NCBI GenBank assembly: GCA_021234155.1
Contig: JAJEKV010000057.1
Coordinates: 6,169,821-6,233,820 of the forward strand
Direction of reading: 5' to 3'
DNA length: 64,000 nt
Origin: Isoetes taiwanensis
Taxonomy: Eukaryota; Streptophyta; Lycopodiopsida; Isoetales; Isoetaceae
This document shows, in pieces, positions 11,873 to 23,265 of this stretch. Every line of letters starts with the position of its first letter. The stretch's first letter is position 1. The notes beneath the pieces were generated by a model. The model worked only from the letters and a program-made list of their open reading frames with translations. It was not told the origin of the DNA and searched no databases. The translations under genes and the position numbers were made by a program.

Positions 11873-14800
11873 TTTTGTTTCAACATGGATGGCAACCCTT
11901 GCATGACGTTATGTAATGGTGTGACAGACCTCAAGAAATAAATGGCACTTTTAATCATTACTACATGGGGTTAGATAGGTATTACCACTATCACAAAGAC
12001 AAATATTATGCCTACATGAGTAAACAGCTTGAACATGCTATGTTCTATTTAGAAACAAACTCTGAGAGAGGCATCGATATAAATGGCCTCGATACAGAAA
12101 GGAAAATAGGTATTATTGATAATTCTAGTAAGATGAACTCATTCTTCCATATTCCTATTAATCCAGCCCTTTCTTTATACTCCTAGTGAGACACATGAAC
12201 ATGTACCCATCTCTAGCAAATACATTAAAGTCCATGTTTATGGCAAAATGTTCAACATGAATAAAATAGGTATTGTATGACAGAAATTTGGCATTCCACA
12301 TAAGGAGATAATATAGAAATGTATAAATAAATGAAATAAGTATATGATACACAAACTGTGATTCCAAATAAGATTGAAGTGGGAAATGTGATTGATGGTT
12401 TCTAACCAAAAGGAGGAGCATGAGGCACGGGAAGTAGCTCCAAATAAAGGCAACTGGAACTTTGTATTACAGATGGGCTCCTTACATTCTGCACATAGAA
12501 GACAGAGGAAGCCATCACCAGTAAATGTGAGTGAACCTAAGAAACACAATAAAACCATACCTTTGTTAAGGAATTTTATGCAAATTGGCTTACAGCAAAT
12601 GCAAATAGCTCAAATAGTTGTTGATGGCCAAATATGAGTCTAGGCCGGGGTCATCACTGCAATAAAAGTATCAAAATGTTCTTGGATGCACATATGGACA
12701 CAACCTGCCGTTGTAATGTAATGTAACTGTGAAGCAAGATTGTCGGCTTCAAATGTTACGTTTCAGGTGGATACGAAGGCAATCACACCATTTGTACAGC
12801 AATGCAACAAAAGTATCTGGATCAGTTTAAATAGTAATTTGTCCATGGGCATGTGCATGTTCACAGCAAGTATTGCACTGCAGACATCATCTGTCTTAAT
12901 ATGCATACCTAGTTTGGTGAATCTTTGCAAAGTAACTGAAGTCTGAGAATTCTAAATGCAAGGAGCTAAGGCCAAGAAACAAAGAATATCATAGTGGACA
13001 TGTCGTGACTGCATAAAAATGTATTAGGATAAAAAGATTTGAACAAAAGGAAAGAGAGTTTTGAGGATCAATATACATGAAGAAAGAATACATAAGGACA
13101 TACATTAGTATCTGAAAATACAGCACAGAACTTACTACATGTGCAGACGTATGAGTCGATCCGTTTGGCTAGCAAGCTTGATCTTTTCCAGAACATAATT
13201 GCAACGTAGATGCTTAACATGTCGCCGTTTCAAAAGCTCAAAACACATCCGGGGTTGGCATGCTTGATGATGAGAACAACTGCAAAGATACTAACGGCTT
13301 CTATTGTCCAGACCAAATCCGAGCCAAATCTTGTTGTATGGCGCCTCATCAACTTCAGAGGATATGGCATATTTTGATGTTGTCTTGAAAACATGAAAGA
13401 GCTAAGCTGGAATATGAAATCATTGTCATCTTGAAAATGCGAAACAGGTAACCTGCAATACAAATCATTGTCAACCTAAACTACATTTGAAAGAGCCAAC
13501 AGTCATCTACATTTTCAAAACCCAAGATCATTCTGTTTTGAAAATGCATTGAATCCATAATGAACTAGTCGTCTGGAGGTTAAATAACAAATGTTCTTTG
13601 ACGGATTTATGAACAGGAGGAAGAATGACTGAAGCCCTGTATTCCAGAGAAATTGAAACTAAAAAACAAAAACCTCAAATGAAAAGACCAAATTTGTAAT
13701 CACGTACTACAGTGTAGAAGCACTTGGCGCTTATATTTCTCCCTATACCAGAGACAAATTTTAGTTGTAGCAGTTTTGTGGTTTGAACTATTTATACATG
13801 ACAGAAATTACCTTCTCGCAAGGGTAATGCTTAATTAATCTAAAATGTGACATCCAATGGTGAGAGGAAAAGAAGTACAATTGAGGTAGCTACATGAAGA
13901 AGACTTATCTGCTTCAAAATGATGTCATCAAGGCCATACATGCACATCTAGCATACAAAAGCATTTCATAGGCAGTAAGCTGCAACGCCCAAAGGTCTCC
14001 AGTCTCTTAGACCTGTCCTGCATGCTCCATAGCATAAGCCTCACTTGCAAGTAAAAACTATCTTTAAAGCAAAGGGCTTCTAATCTTTAAAACAAAGGGC
14101 AGCAGCTTTACCTGAAGGATTATGGAGCAAATATTCTTTAGGACGAATCAACAACACTGGATGGACAAATAGCAAACAATAGAAGGACAAAACCGCATCT
14201 ACGCCAACAACAGACTTCGATTCACAGCAGCAGCATCCGGAACCTCCTTCTTATACCTCTCAATCTGCATGCACCTGCAACCTGCCACCACCTCTATCCA
14301 GCTCCCGACAGCTAAAAACGATCCTATCCAAAAAGAACTTACCAAAACGGCGCCTCCATCGAGCCGTCCTCTTTTTTTTTTCCTTCTCCCTTGGTCGAGG
14401 CCCTTTTTTTTCCCTTCTCGATTTTCGGCTCACCAGAAAACTTTGCCGGCAGACAAAATAAGCCAAACCTTAGAAAAACAAACCAAGTAAAAAATCCTAA
14501 AAGTTTTCGGGGCATCGGAAAAACCAAACTTAAACAATAGGATTTCAAGGACAGGTAAACCTTCAATACAAACTAATCAGTTATGCTTTAGGCTAGTTTA
14601 TAGTTTTGTGAATATGTCAACTTGACAGTATGCCACATCACAAATTGTCTCTCTTTTTTCTCTCTTAAAAGTCCACATTAGAGTTGTAACTAAATATTGA
14701 ATTGAGTTCAACGTCTTGCTTGCAAGTTAAATGTTCTATTATGAATGAAATGCATTCTCATCTTTAGAAGAAAACATCTTTCATTTAAGAAAACAAATAC

Positions 14801-16913
14801 CTACAATGTGAAGTTGTTCTTTTCTATAACCCAAGGGGGGTTCACATAGTTATAGCCGTACAATTCATGTGAGTGACCCAAAAGGGTTTATTTTGGACTT
14901 GAACCATACATATACTCTTACTGAGGGGCTTTTTTAGGTGACTCTAGTTCAATATGTGGCTGAAATGGGGGTTTTTGGAAGATTTCTAAGGCGTATACAA
15001 GGGGGTTTTTGGCGACCCCTTGCACGCACATGTGGTACCCCCTATATGATAGGTGCACCCCCCGGGCTATAACCTCAGAATGTGGTCCGCCTGTACCATT
15101 GCTGGAAGCTTCATTTTGTTGATGTTGGCCTTCATAGCTTGGGTTTTGCAGAACCTTTGCTACCAGGTGTTGAAGCCTAGATAGTGTTGTTCCATTATCG
15201 TGGGCCATTAATAGAGCATGACATTGGAAGGTATTGCTCATCGTCTGTGACGGTAGAATGGGCACTAGCAGAGGATAATATACAGGGTCTAGAAAGAATT
15301 GGATCAAGTGGTTGGATTTCAACGGTTGGCGGAAGAAGAGAACATTCTAAATCTACCATTTTTGCAGGCAAGTTAAATTATTTTCTGTATAATTTGAGTT
15401 ATTTTAACATGGTCTGATCATATAATATAACATGGGCCCATTGCAAGTAGCACATCAGATAAGGACAACCTACATTAGCAGCCCAAGACTATACAATGCA
15501 GATTTATTAGTGTTGAATGCATTTGCATAAACTGGAATCAAGGTGGTAGTAGGGATTGGAATGAGAATCTGTTAAGGCTGACAGATGCAGACCAAGCCAA
15601 ATCATGGGTAAGCCATTATAGCTTACTCTATGGTCTCCCAGATAGATACAGTCAATAGCAAGACCAATTGTTACTTGGATATGTTCGTGGTTGCTTTTTG
15701 TCAAGTTTAATCAGGTTCTGGATTGAGATACTATTATTACCATGTAGAATGGCAAGATCAGGTGCAAGTAGTGACATGATGGGGCCATTTTAAAGATAGG
15801 TCTACTCGGATTGTGCAAAATGGGATCGGCATAAATGAGCAGGTATGATTCTACAAACTCTTGATGAGTCTGATTAGTGAATGCTATATCTCTTACTTTC
15901 AACTGCTTTTAGGCTTGGCAGAAAGAATTATAAAGAATAAAAGGAATATGATTTTTACGAGCTTCTTCAATCTGATTGTCAGCTTTATAAGTGAAACTTG
16001 TATCAACCAAAATAACAAGGTCGCCCACAACAGACCACAATCGAAATTTCATTTTTTTTTCCTGTATAAAGTACAGATATATACAGTTTCCCTTGCCTGT
16101 CTATATACTTTCATATGGCTAGGCAATTTTCATACCAGGGCAATTTTTCATATGTTCTTATTATGGCAATTTTCTTGGAAAAAAATTATGTTCTGCAAAT
16201 ATTTCTACATCCTTTTGTTCAAGAGCCATGTTTTCGTATAATAAAAGGCTATCTTTTGTGCATCTAATTAAGCATCAAGATTCCCAAAAAATAGTGGAAA
16301 GGAAAAGAAAAATCTATATTATATATAGAACAAAAGTCATGCCTGCATAAAATGCATAAAAGCCCTGAAGGAAGAAAGACATAACAGGATCTGTAGAGAA
16401 ATTAAAAGAGCAGAACATAGAAAAGAAAGCCTATCTACTTCATCTCTATCATTCCCTACCATTACCTTTCCACCATCTTCTCTATTGAGAGACCTTCCAA
16501 AAATCATTTGTTCTTCGCTTTTCCATTTCCTCAGAAGCTCACATCAGCTATTTCATTTTGCTCTTTTAAAGCCATGCCTTATTGATAAGCCTCAAAGATG
16601 ATTCAACCTCCAGTCTCTGCTTTGTGCTAAATAAAAAAGAGGAGACCTTTGTTCTATGCTATGTGTCGGACATAAGAATGAAGTAATAAAAAACATTTAG
16701 CTGCTATCTGCCATAGCCGCTTCTGTTGGCGCTAAAATACATGAAGAATCTACCATTTTCCAAGAACATGAAGAGTCTAATGTTGAAGAACATGAAGAAT
16801 CTGCCATTCAAAATGTGGAAAAAAATCACAGCTATGAGGGAAGACCTTGCACATTCCAGCTAGCCTTTCTTACATGCATATGGGCTCAGGCCAACAAACA
16901 TATTCACCATGTG

Positions 16914-17051
16914 CCTAGGTATTTTTGCCAATGTGACCTAAACTTTAATTAATGTTCACACAAAGATAGCAAATAATTATATCCCTAGCTATTTTTGCCA
17001 ATGTGATTCAAACTTTAATTAATGTTCATACAAAGTCACCAAATAATCATG
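16914..17051. repeat. Tandem duplication, 70-bp period
   Basis: CCTAGGTATTTTTGCCAATG... (16,914) is repeated as CCTAGCTATTTTTGCCAATG... (16,984), including the shared CTTTAATTAATGTTCA segment. A further shorter repeat of ATAATCATCATATTATAT follows at 17,101-17,160. Confidence 0.75.
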
Positions 17052-17639
17052 TCATGAGTATGGGAACTTATACCTTGCTCTTATGTCAAGAATGTTTAAC
17101 ATAATCATCATATTATATTGCAACAAAAGAGTGTTGCAACATAATCTTCATATTATATCTACTAAAAGTGTTGTTGCATTGTACTAGAGAGTGGATTTCA
17201 AGAGATTCCAATGTCTTTGCCAAGCATTTGGAAGACGAAAAACTACATTTTTATTTCGTAACTAGAAAATTAGTGCTGATTTTGATGACATTAATATAAG
17301 GAACTTCATATTATAAATTTCAGAGGCAACAGAACATTATCAAAACATGTAATTTCTGTAAAAAGTAATCAAACGTGCTTTTGACTAGTTTTTTTTTTTT
17401 TTTTTTTTTTAATTGAAGGCTATGTATATATATTAAAGTCCGTATAGAAATATTACAAAATAAGCTCGAGAGCATTTTAAAGGAGAGAACCTTTTTGGAA
17501 AGGGCAGGTTAGAGGCCCTGGTCAGACAGAATTATCAAAAAGTTAAGTCAAAATATCTCAGATAATTCAAAAAATATGAGAAACTGTTTGAGAAACTGTT
17601 TATAGAAATGTTCATCTGCATGAAAATCTTCTTTTCTTG

Positions 17640-19932
17640 GGCTCCCTCCAAGAGTGGTCCTTTCTGCCCATGCCCTTGATGAGACAGTAAGGGCAGTTAC
17701 ACAGGCTTCCCTGGGTTGAATCTATCTTTCTTGTCCTTCGCGGTGCATAAAATATATCTTTTTTCATCAAAATAGGTAGTGCAGGCACAGTGATAGTGGC
17801 ATCCTTCTCCATGCTCATTCGGTACCTCGACCCCAAATTGAGTCAGCCATAAAGCATTTGCATGAAGATTCATTCTTCTCCACCTCAATCTCTTAAACAT
17901 GATAAGTATATTGCCTGCAATCAATAGAGATCAAGAATCAGAAGTAGAACTTTTAATCCTGATTACCACAGATCTCCAAAACCCAATTAATATCATATTG
18001 GATTTGCTTGATAATTGCATTAGGCCAAACAATTTCATCCTTGAAGACTAAAGCATTTCTCCCCTTCCAGATTCTCCATAGGAGGATGTACCTCCGCCAT
18101 TCTACTGGGTTGGCCAAGAAAAAGAGGTCATGGCTTGCATATTGGCCAGATTAGAAATATTTAGCTCAGTTTTAGCCAATTCCAGTGTCCATTCTGCCCA
18201 AAGACAATTTTTAAAGAGGTGTTCTTCATTCTCCTGGTCCTGCAGGCACCTAACACAAATATCAGAGTTAGACATATTTAACCTCCATCTCTTCTTATTG
18301 GTAGCAAGGACTCTATGCCAAAGCTGCCACTTTCGGATGGATGGGGCTCTGCCACATAAAAGTTAAGTTCCCGGTGGCTCTTTCTGGTCAATGTTCCATT
18401 TGGTATGAATGGAAATATTTTGATTCCTATTGAGGTACCTGTAAGCCAAGTTGACCCTGTAACCACAAAAACCATTAATATGCCAAAATTCATCAGAGTT
18501 ATGCCAATTTCTAGCTGCCAATCTCAGGGAAATACTATTGAACAGCTGCTTGAAATCATCACCCAGATCCCTAAGAACAGACTCATGATAATTGAAATTA
18601 TGGATGATATCCCTAATGTAGATAATACCTTTAGTAGTCCATTGCTTGGTTAACTTAGGGAAGTTAGTAGCCAAGAACATGTTGGGATCATCCAGAATCA
18701 ATGAGGGGCTCCAAAAAATTGGCTGATCCTGAGAGAGCCCCTCTTTCCATGTGTACATACCCTTAATCTTAGTCCAAGCTCTGATCCATTTCTTGATAAT
18801 CAAGGGTATGGAGGAGGGGGCCGTGAAATCAAAATAGATACTATGAGGGAGCTGCAGCTTGAGGTTTCTCCATCCAAAGGGATGGCATTTTTCAATATAA
18901 TAATGAATGAGGCAACTTACAGGGTGATTAGTTTGGTTGTTGCATGCTTTGAAAAAATATTTGGCAGCCAGAGCAGTAGCCTGCTTTTCAATGTTAATCA
19001 CCCCTAGTCCTCCCTTACTTTTTTGCTTGCAACATTCCTCCATAGAGATTGGAATCCAACACCTTCGACTTGATCCCCCTGCAATGAACCTTCCAATAAT
19101 ACTTTGCATCTTGGCAAGCACTTTCTTAGGAGCCATGATAATTGAAGATTGGTAAATCTGAGAGGAGGAGATAACCGAATTTGCCAGGATGGCTCTTCCG
19201 TTTTTGGACAGAAACTTAGAGTTAAGAGAATCAACCTTCCTGTAAAACTTGTCAATAAGGTCCTCCCAGAGGTCACAAGCATTGACTCTAATAGCATATG
19301 GAATGCCAAGAATTTTAGTCTTTGTGTTAGGGAAGAGATACATACATCCTAAAGATAAAGCTGCCTGCTCACCCTCCTCTTGATGCCTTGAGATAAGCTT
19401 AGTCTTAATGGGGTTAATCTTGCACGCTGAGCATTTGCCAAAGTCCTCCAGGATAACTTGAGTGTTGTGAATGGATTGCTCCTCCAGATGTACAAAAAGA
19501 AATGTATCATCTGCAAAATGAACATTCAAGATCTCATTTTTCATCTGGGGGGGAGACTAAGGCCTTTGATTAGATGAAGATTCCTTGCTCTCTGAAAATT
19601 GCTATTCAGCCCTTCCATGACAATGAGAAATAAAAAAGGAGCAAGGGGGCATCCCTGCTTAACTCCTCTTTTAATATCAAAGAAGGGATTGCATTCCCTA
19701 TTTATAAGAACAGCAGATCTAGAATTCTTTAATACTGCTTGAAAGATGGAAATGACAGCATCCGAGAATCCCAATTTTTTGCCAACACCAACTCAGAAAA
19801 TTCCAGCTTACCGTGTCAAAAGCCTTTGTAATATCGAGCTTTAGAAGGCCAATTGGTTGGTTGGAATCCTTAGCCCAAGTGATGCCCAAGGAGGCAGCAG
19901 CCATATTATCTAGGATATACCTTCCTCTAAGA
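17640..19932 (-). pseudogene. LINE 1 reverse transcriptase, C-terminal two thirds, with zinc-binding tail
   Basis: Starting just left of the Helitron, the minus strand reads RGRYILDNMAAA, LLKLDITKAFDTVSWNFL, KRGVKQGCPLAPFLF and then the catalytic VHFADDTFLF (the F/Y-A-D-D motif near 19,510). After it come the thumb region (MEECCKQKSKGGLGVINI) and the zf-RVT-like tail (CVRC...HLFKNCLWAEW near 18,200). The 393-codon frame 18,363-19,544 is the longest piece; a frameshift separates it from the 19,541-19,774 and 19,719-19,904 frames. It copies element RNA at the nick by target-primed reverse transcription when active; this copy is dead. Confidence 0.88.
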
Positions 19933-21818
19933 CTAGTAATGGTGCCCAGCGATGCTGGGCATAAGTTAGGAATCTATATGGATGAAAACCTATTCAGCTT
20001 AGACTCCTTTTCATAAATCTAATATAATAGAAACCAAGCCCTGCATTGCTGAGCTTTAAGAGGCTTTTGTGCATTCGACACCCTTCCTCTTCCCTTTGCC
20101 TTTTACTCTATTCTGCATTTCCCTTTTCCCTCGTTTCCCTACACACTTTCCTTTTTTCTTTTTCATTTTTTCTACACATCTTCTTTTTCCATTCTTTCTT
20201 TTTTCCTTTTTTTACCCCCTTCTCCCTTTGCTTTCCTTCACTTTCCCCTTTCCCCTTTCCCCTTCCCTTTTTTTTTCTGACGGCCTTCCATTTTCATCCT
20301 TTCCTCGCCCTTCCCATTTTTCCCTTTCTTTTTCCTCTTCCTTTTTCTTTTCCTTTTCACTTTCTCTTTCCCTTTTCCCATGGTTTTTTTTCGTTCTCTT
20401 TTCCCCACCTTTTCATGTGCCCTTTTTCTTCCTTTCCCCATCCTCTTCCTCTTTATCCCTTGCCCTTTTAAATCTCATTTTCCCATTTCCCTCTCCCTTT
20501 TCCCGTGGCTCATTTTCCCTTACCTTTCCCCTTCCGCCTTCCTTTTTCTTTTCCTTTCCCTTCCCCTTCATTCTTTCTCCACCCTTTTCTTTTCCCCGTG
20601 CCCTTTTCCTTTCCTTTCTCCCTTCTTTTTCCTTTTCTCTTTCCCTATGCCTCTTTCCATTCCCTTTTCTCTACCTTTTTTATGTGCCCATTTTCCTCCT
20701 TCCTCACCCTCTCCTCCTTTTCTCTTTTCTACTTTCCCCTTTCCTCTGCTCTTTTTCCCCTTTCTCGCTCTTTCCCTCTTTCTTTTTTTTTTTTCCGGCA
20801 AGCCTTTTTTTCTCTTTTCTCTTTCTCTTGTTCAATTCCTTATTTCTCACCCTTCTCATGTTCCCCTTTTCTCCCTTCCTTTTCCTCCTTTTCTGACCCT
20901 TTTCTCTTTTCCTTTTCTCGGCCTTTTTCCCTTTCCCTGTTTATAATGGACTTTTTCCTTTCCGTTTTTCTCCTTTCCTGATTCTTTCCCTCTTTCTCTT
21001 TTACCTGTGCCCTTTTTACCTTTCCTTCACCCTTTCTCCCTTCCTTTCCTTTTCCCATGCCCTTCCCACATTTTTTCTCTTTCCTTTTTTTCTATGCCCG
21101 CTTTCCTATTTTTCTCCACCCTTTCCCTCTTCCCCTTTTCTTTTTTCTACGTCCCTTTTTTCGCTTCTTTTTTTTTCCCTTTCTTCACCTTTTCCCTCTT
21201 TCCTTTTTTTCTCTTGCCCTTTCCCCCTTCCCTTTTCTCATTTCCATCTTCCCTTTGTCTAATGCCCTTTTTTCAGGTTCCATTTCCTCCTTTACTCCTT
21301 TTTTCATTCTACTTTCACTTTCCCTTTTTCCATGCCTTTTTCCCCTTCCCTTCTCCTGTTCCCCCTTCTTCCTGCCTTTTCCTCATTTTCCCAACCTTTC
21401 ACTCTTTTTTCCTTCTTTTTCCCATTCTTGACCCTTTTCCCCACTCTTTCCCTTTCTCCTATGCCATTTCTTATTTCCTTTTCCCCTTTACCTCTTCCCC
21501 TTTTCCTCGTGCCCTTTTCTCAGGTTCCCTTCCCCCCACCCTTTTGATTTTTTCTTTCCCTTTCCGTTTTCCCATGCATTTTTCTCTTCTCTTATCCCAC
21601 CCTTTTCCCTTTCTCTTTTTCCCTTTCCCCCCGATTTTGCCCTTCACGCTTCTCTTTCCCCCTTTACCTTTTCCATAAGAGATCAAAATATGATCAATCA
21701 CTTCACCCCGGAAGTTGTCGCGAGAAATCTAGGCCTTTGGATGCATCTAGATGATCTCGCCATTCAAATTAGGGCTTGATCCAATCCAAGACTTACTTTA
21801 TAACATTATAATATAAGA
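19933..21818 (-). mobile_element. Complete non-autonomous Helitron, 1,886 bp, inserted in LINE 1
   Basis: The minus-strand 5' end is TCTTATATTATAATG (right edge 21,818) and the 3' end is hairpin GCCCAGC-ATC-GCTGGGC, ACCATTA, CTAG (left edge 19,933). The flanking LINE sequence joins perfectly if the element is removed: ...AATGCATA (minus strand, from 21,819 up) plus TCTTAGAGGAAGG (19,932 down) restores the codons for QNAYLRGRYI. Insertion is exactly between A and T with no target duplication, the rule for Helitrons. No Rep or helicase gene is inside, so it depends on an autonomous relative. Most of the body is a pyrimidine tract. Confidence 0.9.
20063..21677. repeat. 1.6-kb polypyrimidine tract with degenerate internal repetition
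   Basis: The plus strand is almost purely C and T (runs of CCCTTTTTCC type), broken every 50-110 bp by a short purine-containing beacon of the form RTGCCC or close to it (near 20,418, 20,597, 20,693, 21,007, 21,055, 21,092, 21,260, 21,506). This suggests expansion from a short minisatellite unit. All long frames read through it (up to 275 codons, F/S/L/P only) are compositional artefacts. It fills the Helitron body. Confidence 0.85.
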
Positions 21819-22490
21819 TATGCATTTTGAGTATTGCTTATAACCTCTTCAAGAATGGGTTTGAGCCTTGCGACTATAGTACATGTAATTAACTTATAAA
21901 CCACATTAGTCAAAGAGATGGGTCTATAATCCAAAAAAAGTGGTTGGGAGCTCAATCTTGAGATGAGGGCAATCGATTGGTGTTGATCCCGCAGTCCAAT
22001 TGTTTGAGGGACAAGAATTCATTAGCCAGGAAACAATATCCTTACCAAGGAGCTCCCAAGACTTCTTAAAAAATTAACTGAAGGCCATCGTGGCCTATGG
22101 TTTTACCATTCTCCATCTCCTCGAGAACCTTGAACATTTCAAAGAAGGTAAAAGGTTCCCCGAGAGTCTCATTCATACCATTGGTAACTTTCTCACTTAG
22201 ATATGCATAAAATTTTCTACATCAGCCCCGCTAATGTCCCTTCCTCCCCATGATTCGAAAAGTGTTTCTAGCAAAGACATTTCATTGGGTGTCATTCTCA
22301 ATGTTGTTGACTTCCCATAAAATGCTTTGTGAATGTGATTCTTCCTAACTCGCGCTTTGGCTCTTTGGAAAAAAAATAAAATCAAGGTTCATAGAGCTAA
22401 GACAAACCTTCAATCTACCTCTTTTGTAATTCAATTGATTCCTTGGATGTTCCAAATAATACCTTTAAGATCTATATCCATTGGTAGGAG
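21819..22490 (-). pseudogene. LINE 1 endonuclease start and N-terminal reverse transcriptase
   Basis: Minus-strand pieces read KGIIWNIQGIN (start of an APE-type endonuclease, near 22,470), then after an apparent deletion QRAKARVRKNHIHKAF, then VLEEMENGKTIGHDGLQ, YRPISLTNVVYKLIT and ARLKPILEEVISNTQNAYL, which stops exactly at the Helitron edge. These are the conserved first blocks of LINE reverse transcriptase and continue into the piece left of the Helitron. Several frameshifts are present. Confidence 0.8.
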
Positions 22491-22639
22491 GTAGGATTTT
22501 TTCTTGGGGATCTTTTGAGGTCCCAGAGATTGTCTTTCACCATTTTTCTTCCCTCTTTCCTTCTATTATTGATAGAGTAGACCAAGCCACTTCCTCCAAT
22601 GAGGAGGACCTATAGTTGACCTGAAAGTCAAGTCATCCT

Positions 22640-23265
22640 CCGAGTCTTCCTTTCTAGACTCTTCATAAAAGACCAAAATTATCATTCAAAATACCAAGAT
22701 CCAAAGTGGAGATACCATAGATGGGATTGACCTTGATAAAACTTTAGAGGGAAATTGGAATATAATACCTTCATCGTAAATAAACTTTTTAGGGAAAGCC
22801 TAATTGTTGATGTTGCAAATTGCCTTTTGATTTTCTTCCAAATATTTGGCCTTGGGTATCCGAACTTGTTCGCCATCGTTGCTCCATATCCCTATAATCG
22901 GTTTCTCCTTACCTTTTGTGTTATCCTTGGAGGAGCCACAGGTTTTTGCCGGAGGATACTTGGAGTAAGAGATGTTAAGATCAAAAATACCCGATTAGGA
23001 ATTTTGCAAGGGATTTTATCTTCCGTGTGGAGAAAATTTTCTTTGAATACAAAACAGATGGGAAGTTGGTTTTGGGAATGGATATTTGGATAATCTCACC
23101 CAAACCGCTGGCTATGGCTTTTGAGATGGGAGGCAATCCAAGAACCCATAGGAAGATTGGAGCTAGAAATCCGGTTAGCAGAATTTTATTAAACAAGTGG
23201 GTTTTGAAAAAAGGGTGAGAGATGAGCGCCTTTCTCTTTGGCGCCGGGACTGCGGGTACACCCAA
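22640..23265 (-). pseudogene. Possible LINE 1 ORF1 (DUF4283-like) remnant
   Basis: Minus-strand frames give LAPIFLWVLGLPPISKAIASGLGEIIQIS and later a lysine-rich tail (YLEENQKAIC). A 'P-I-W-V-x-G-L-P...A-L-G' pattern is typical of the DUF4283 domain in plant LINE ORF1 proteins. The match is weak and rests mainly on position, directly upstream of the endonuclease start. Confidence 0.4.

Larger units (their letters stand above)
10307..17388. other. Long AT-rich stretch without a recognisable gene
   Basis: Part of this is presumably the body of the Helitron ending at 10,279. Open frames up to 134 codons exist (for example 14,918-15,322 minus, 15,861-16,241 plus, 12,238-12,558 minus), but none has a motif I recognise and their codon content looks like unselected AT-rich DNA. 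Short duplications are listed separately. A pyrimidine-rich patch lies at 14,370-14,420. Confidence 0.45.
17389..23265 (-). mobile_element. LINE (non-LTR retrotransposon) 1, decayed, interrupted by a Helitron
   Basis: On the minus strand the element runs from an ORF1-like region (about 23,265-22,640) through an endonuclease start, a reverse transcriptase and a zinc-knuckle tail to a 3' poly(A), seen on the plus strand as 22 T at 17,389-17,410. The endonuclease is mostly deleted. A 1,886-bp Helitron sits inside the reverse transcriptase. Frameshifts and stops are numerous. The 5' boundary is not certain and no target-site duplication was found. Confidence 0.8.

Noticed and set aside
12238-12558. 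Minus-strand 106-codon frame with several cysteines
   Set aside because: No spacing pattern of a known zinc finger, overlaps a similar-length plus frame, AT-rich context.
14918-15322. Minus-strand 134-codon frame
   Set aside because: No recognisable domain; could be a retroelement scrap but nothing supports it.
20069-21678. Long plus-strand frames (up to 275 codons) and minus Lys/Arg/Glu-rich frames
   Set aside because: They consist only of what a pyrimidine tract encodes (F, S, L, P, or K, R, E, G on the other strand); no protein signature.
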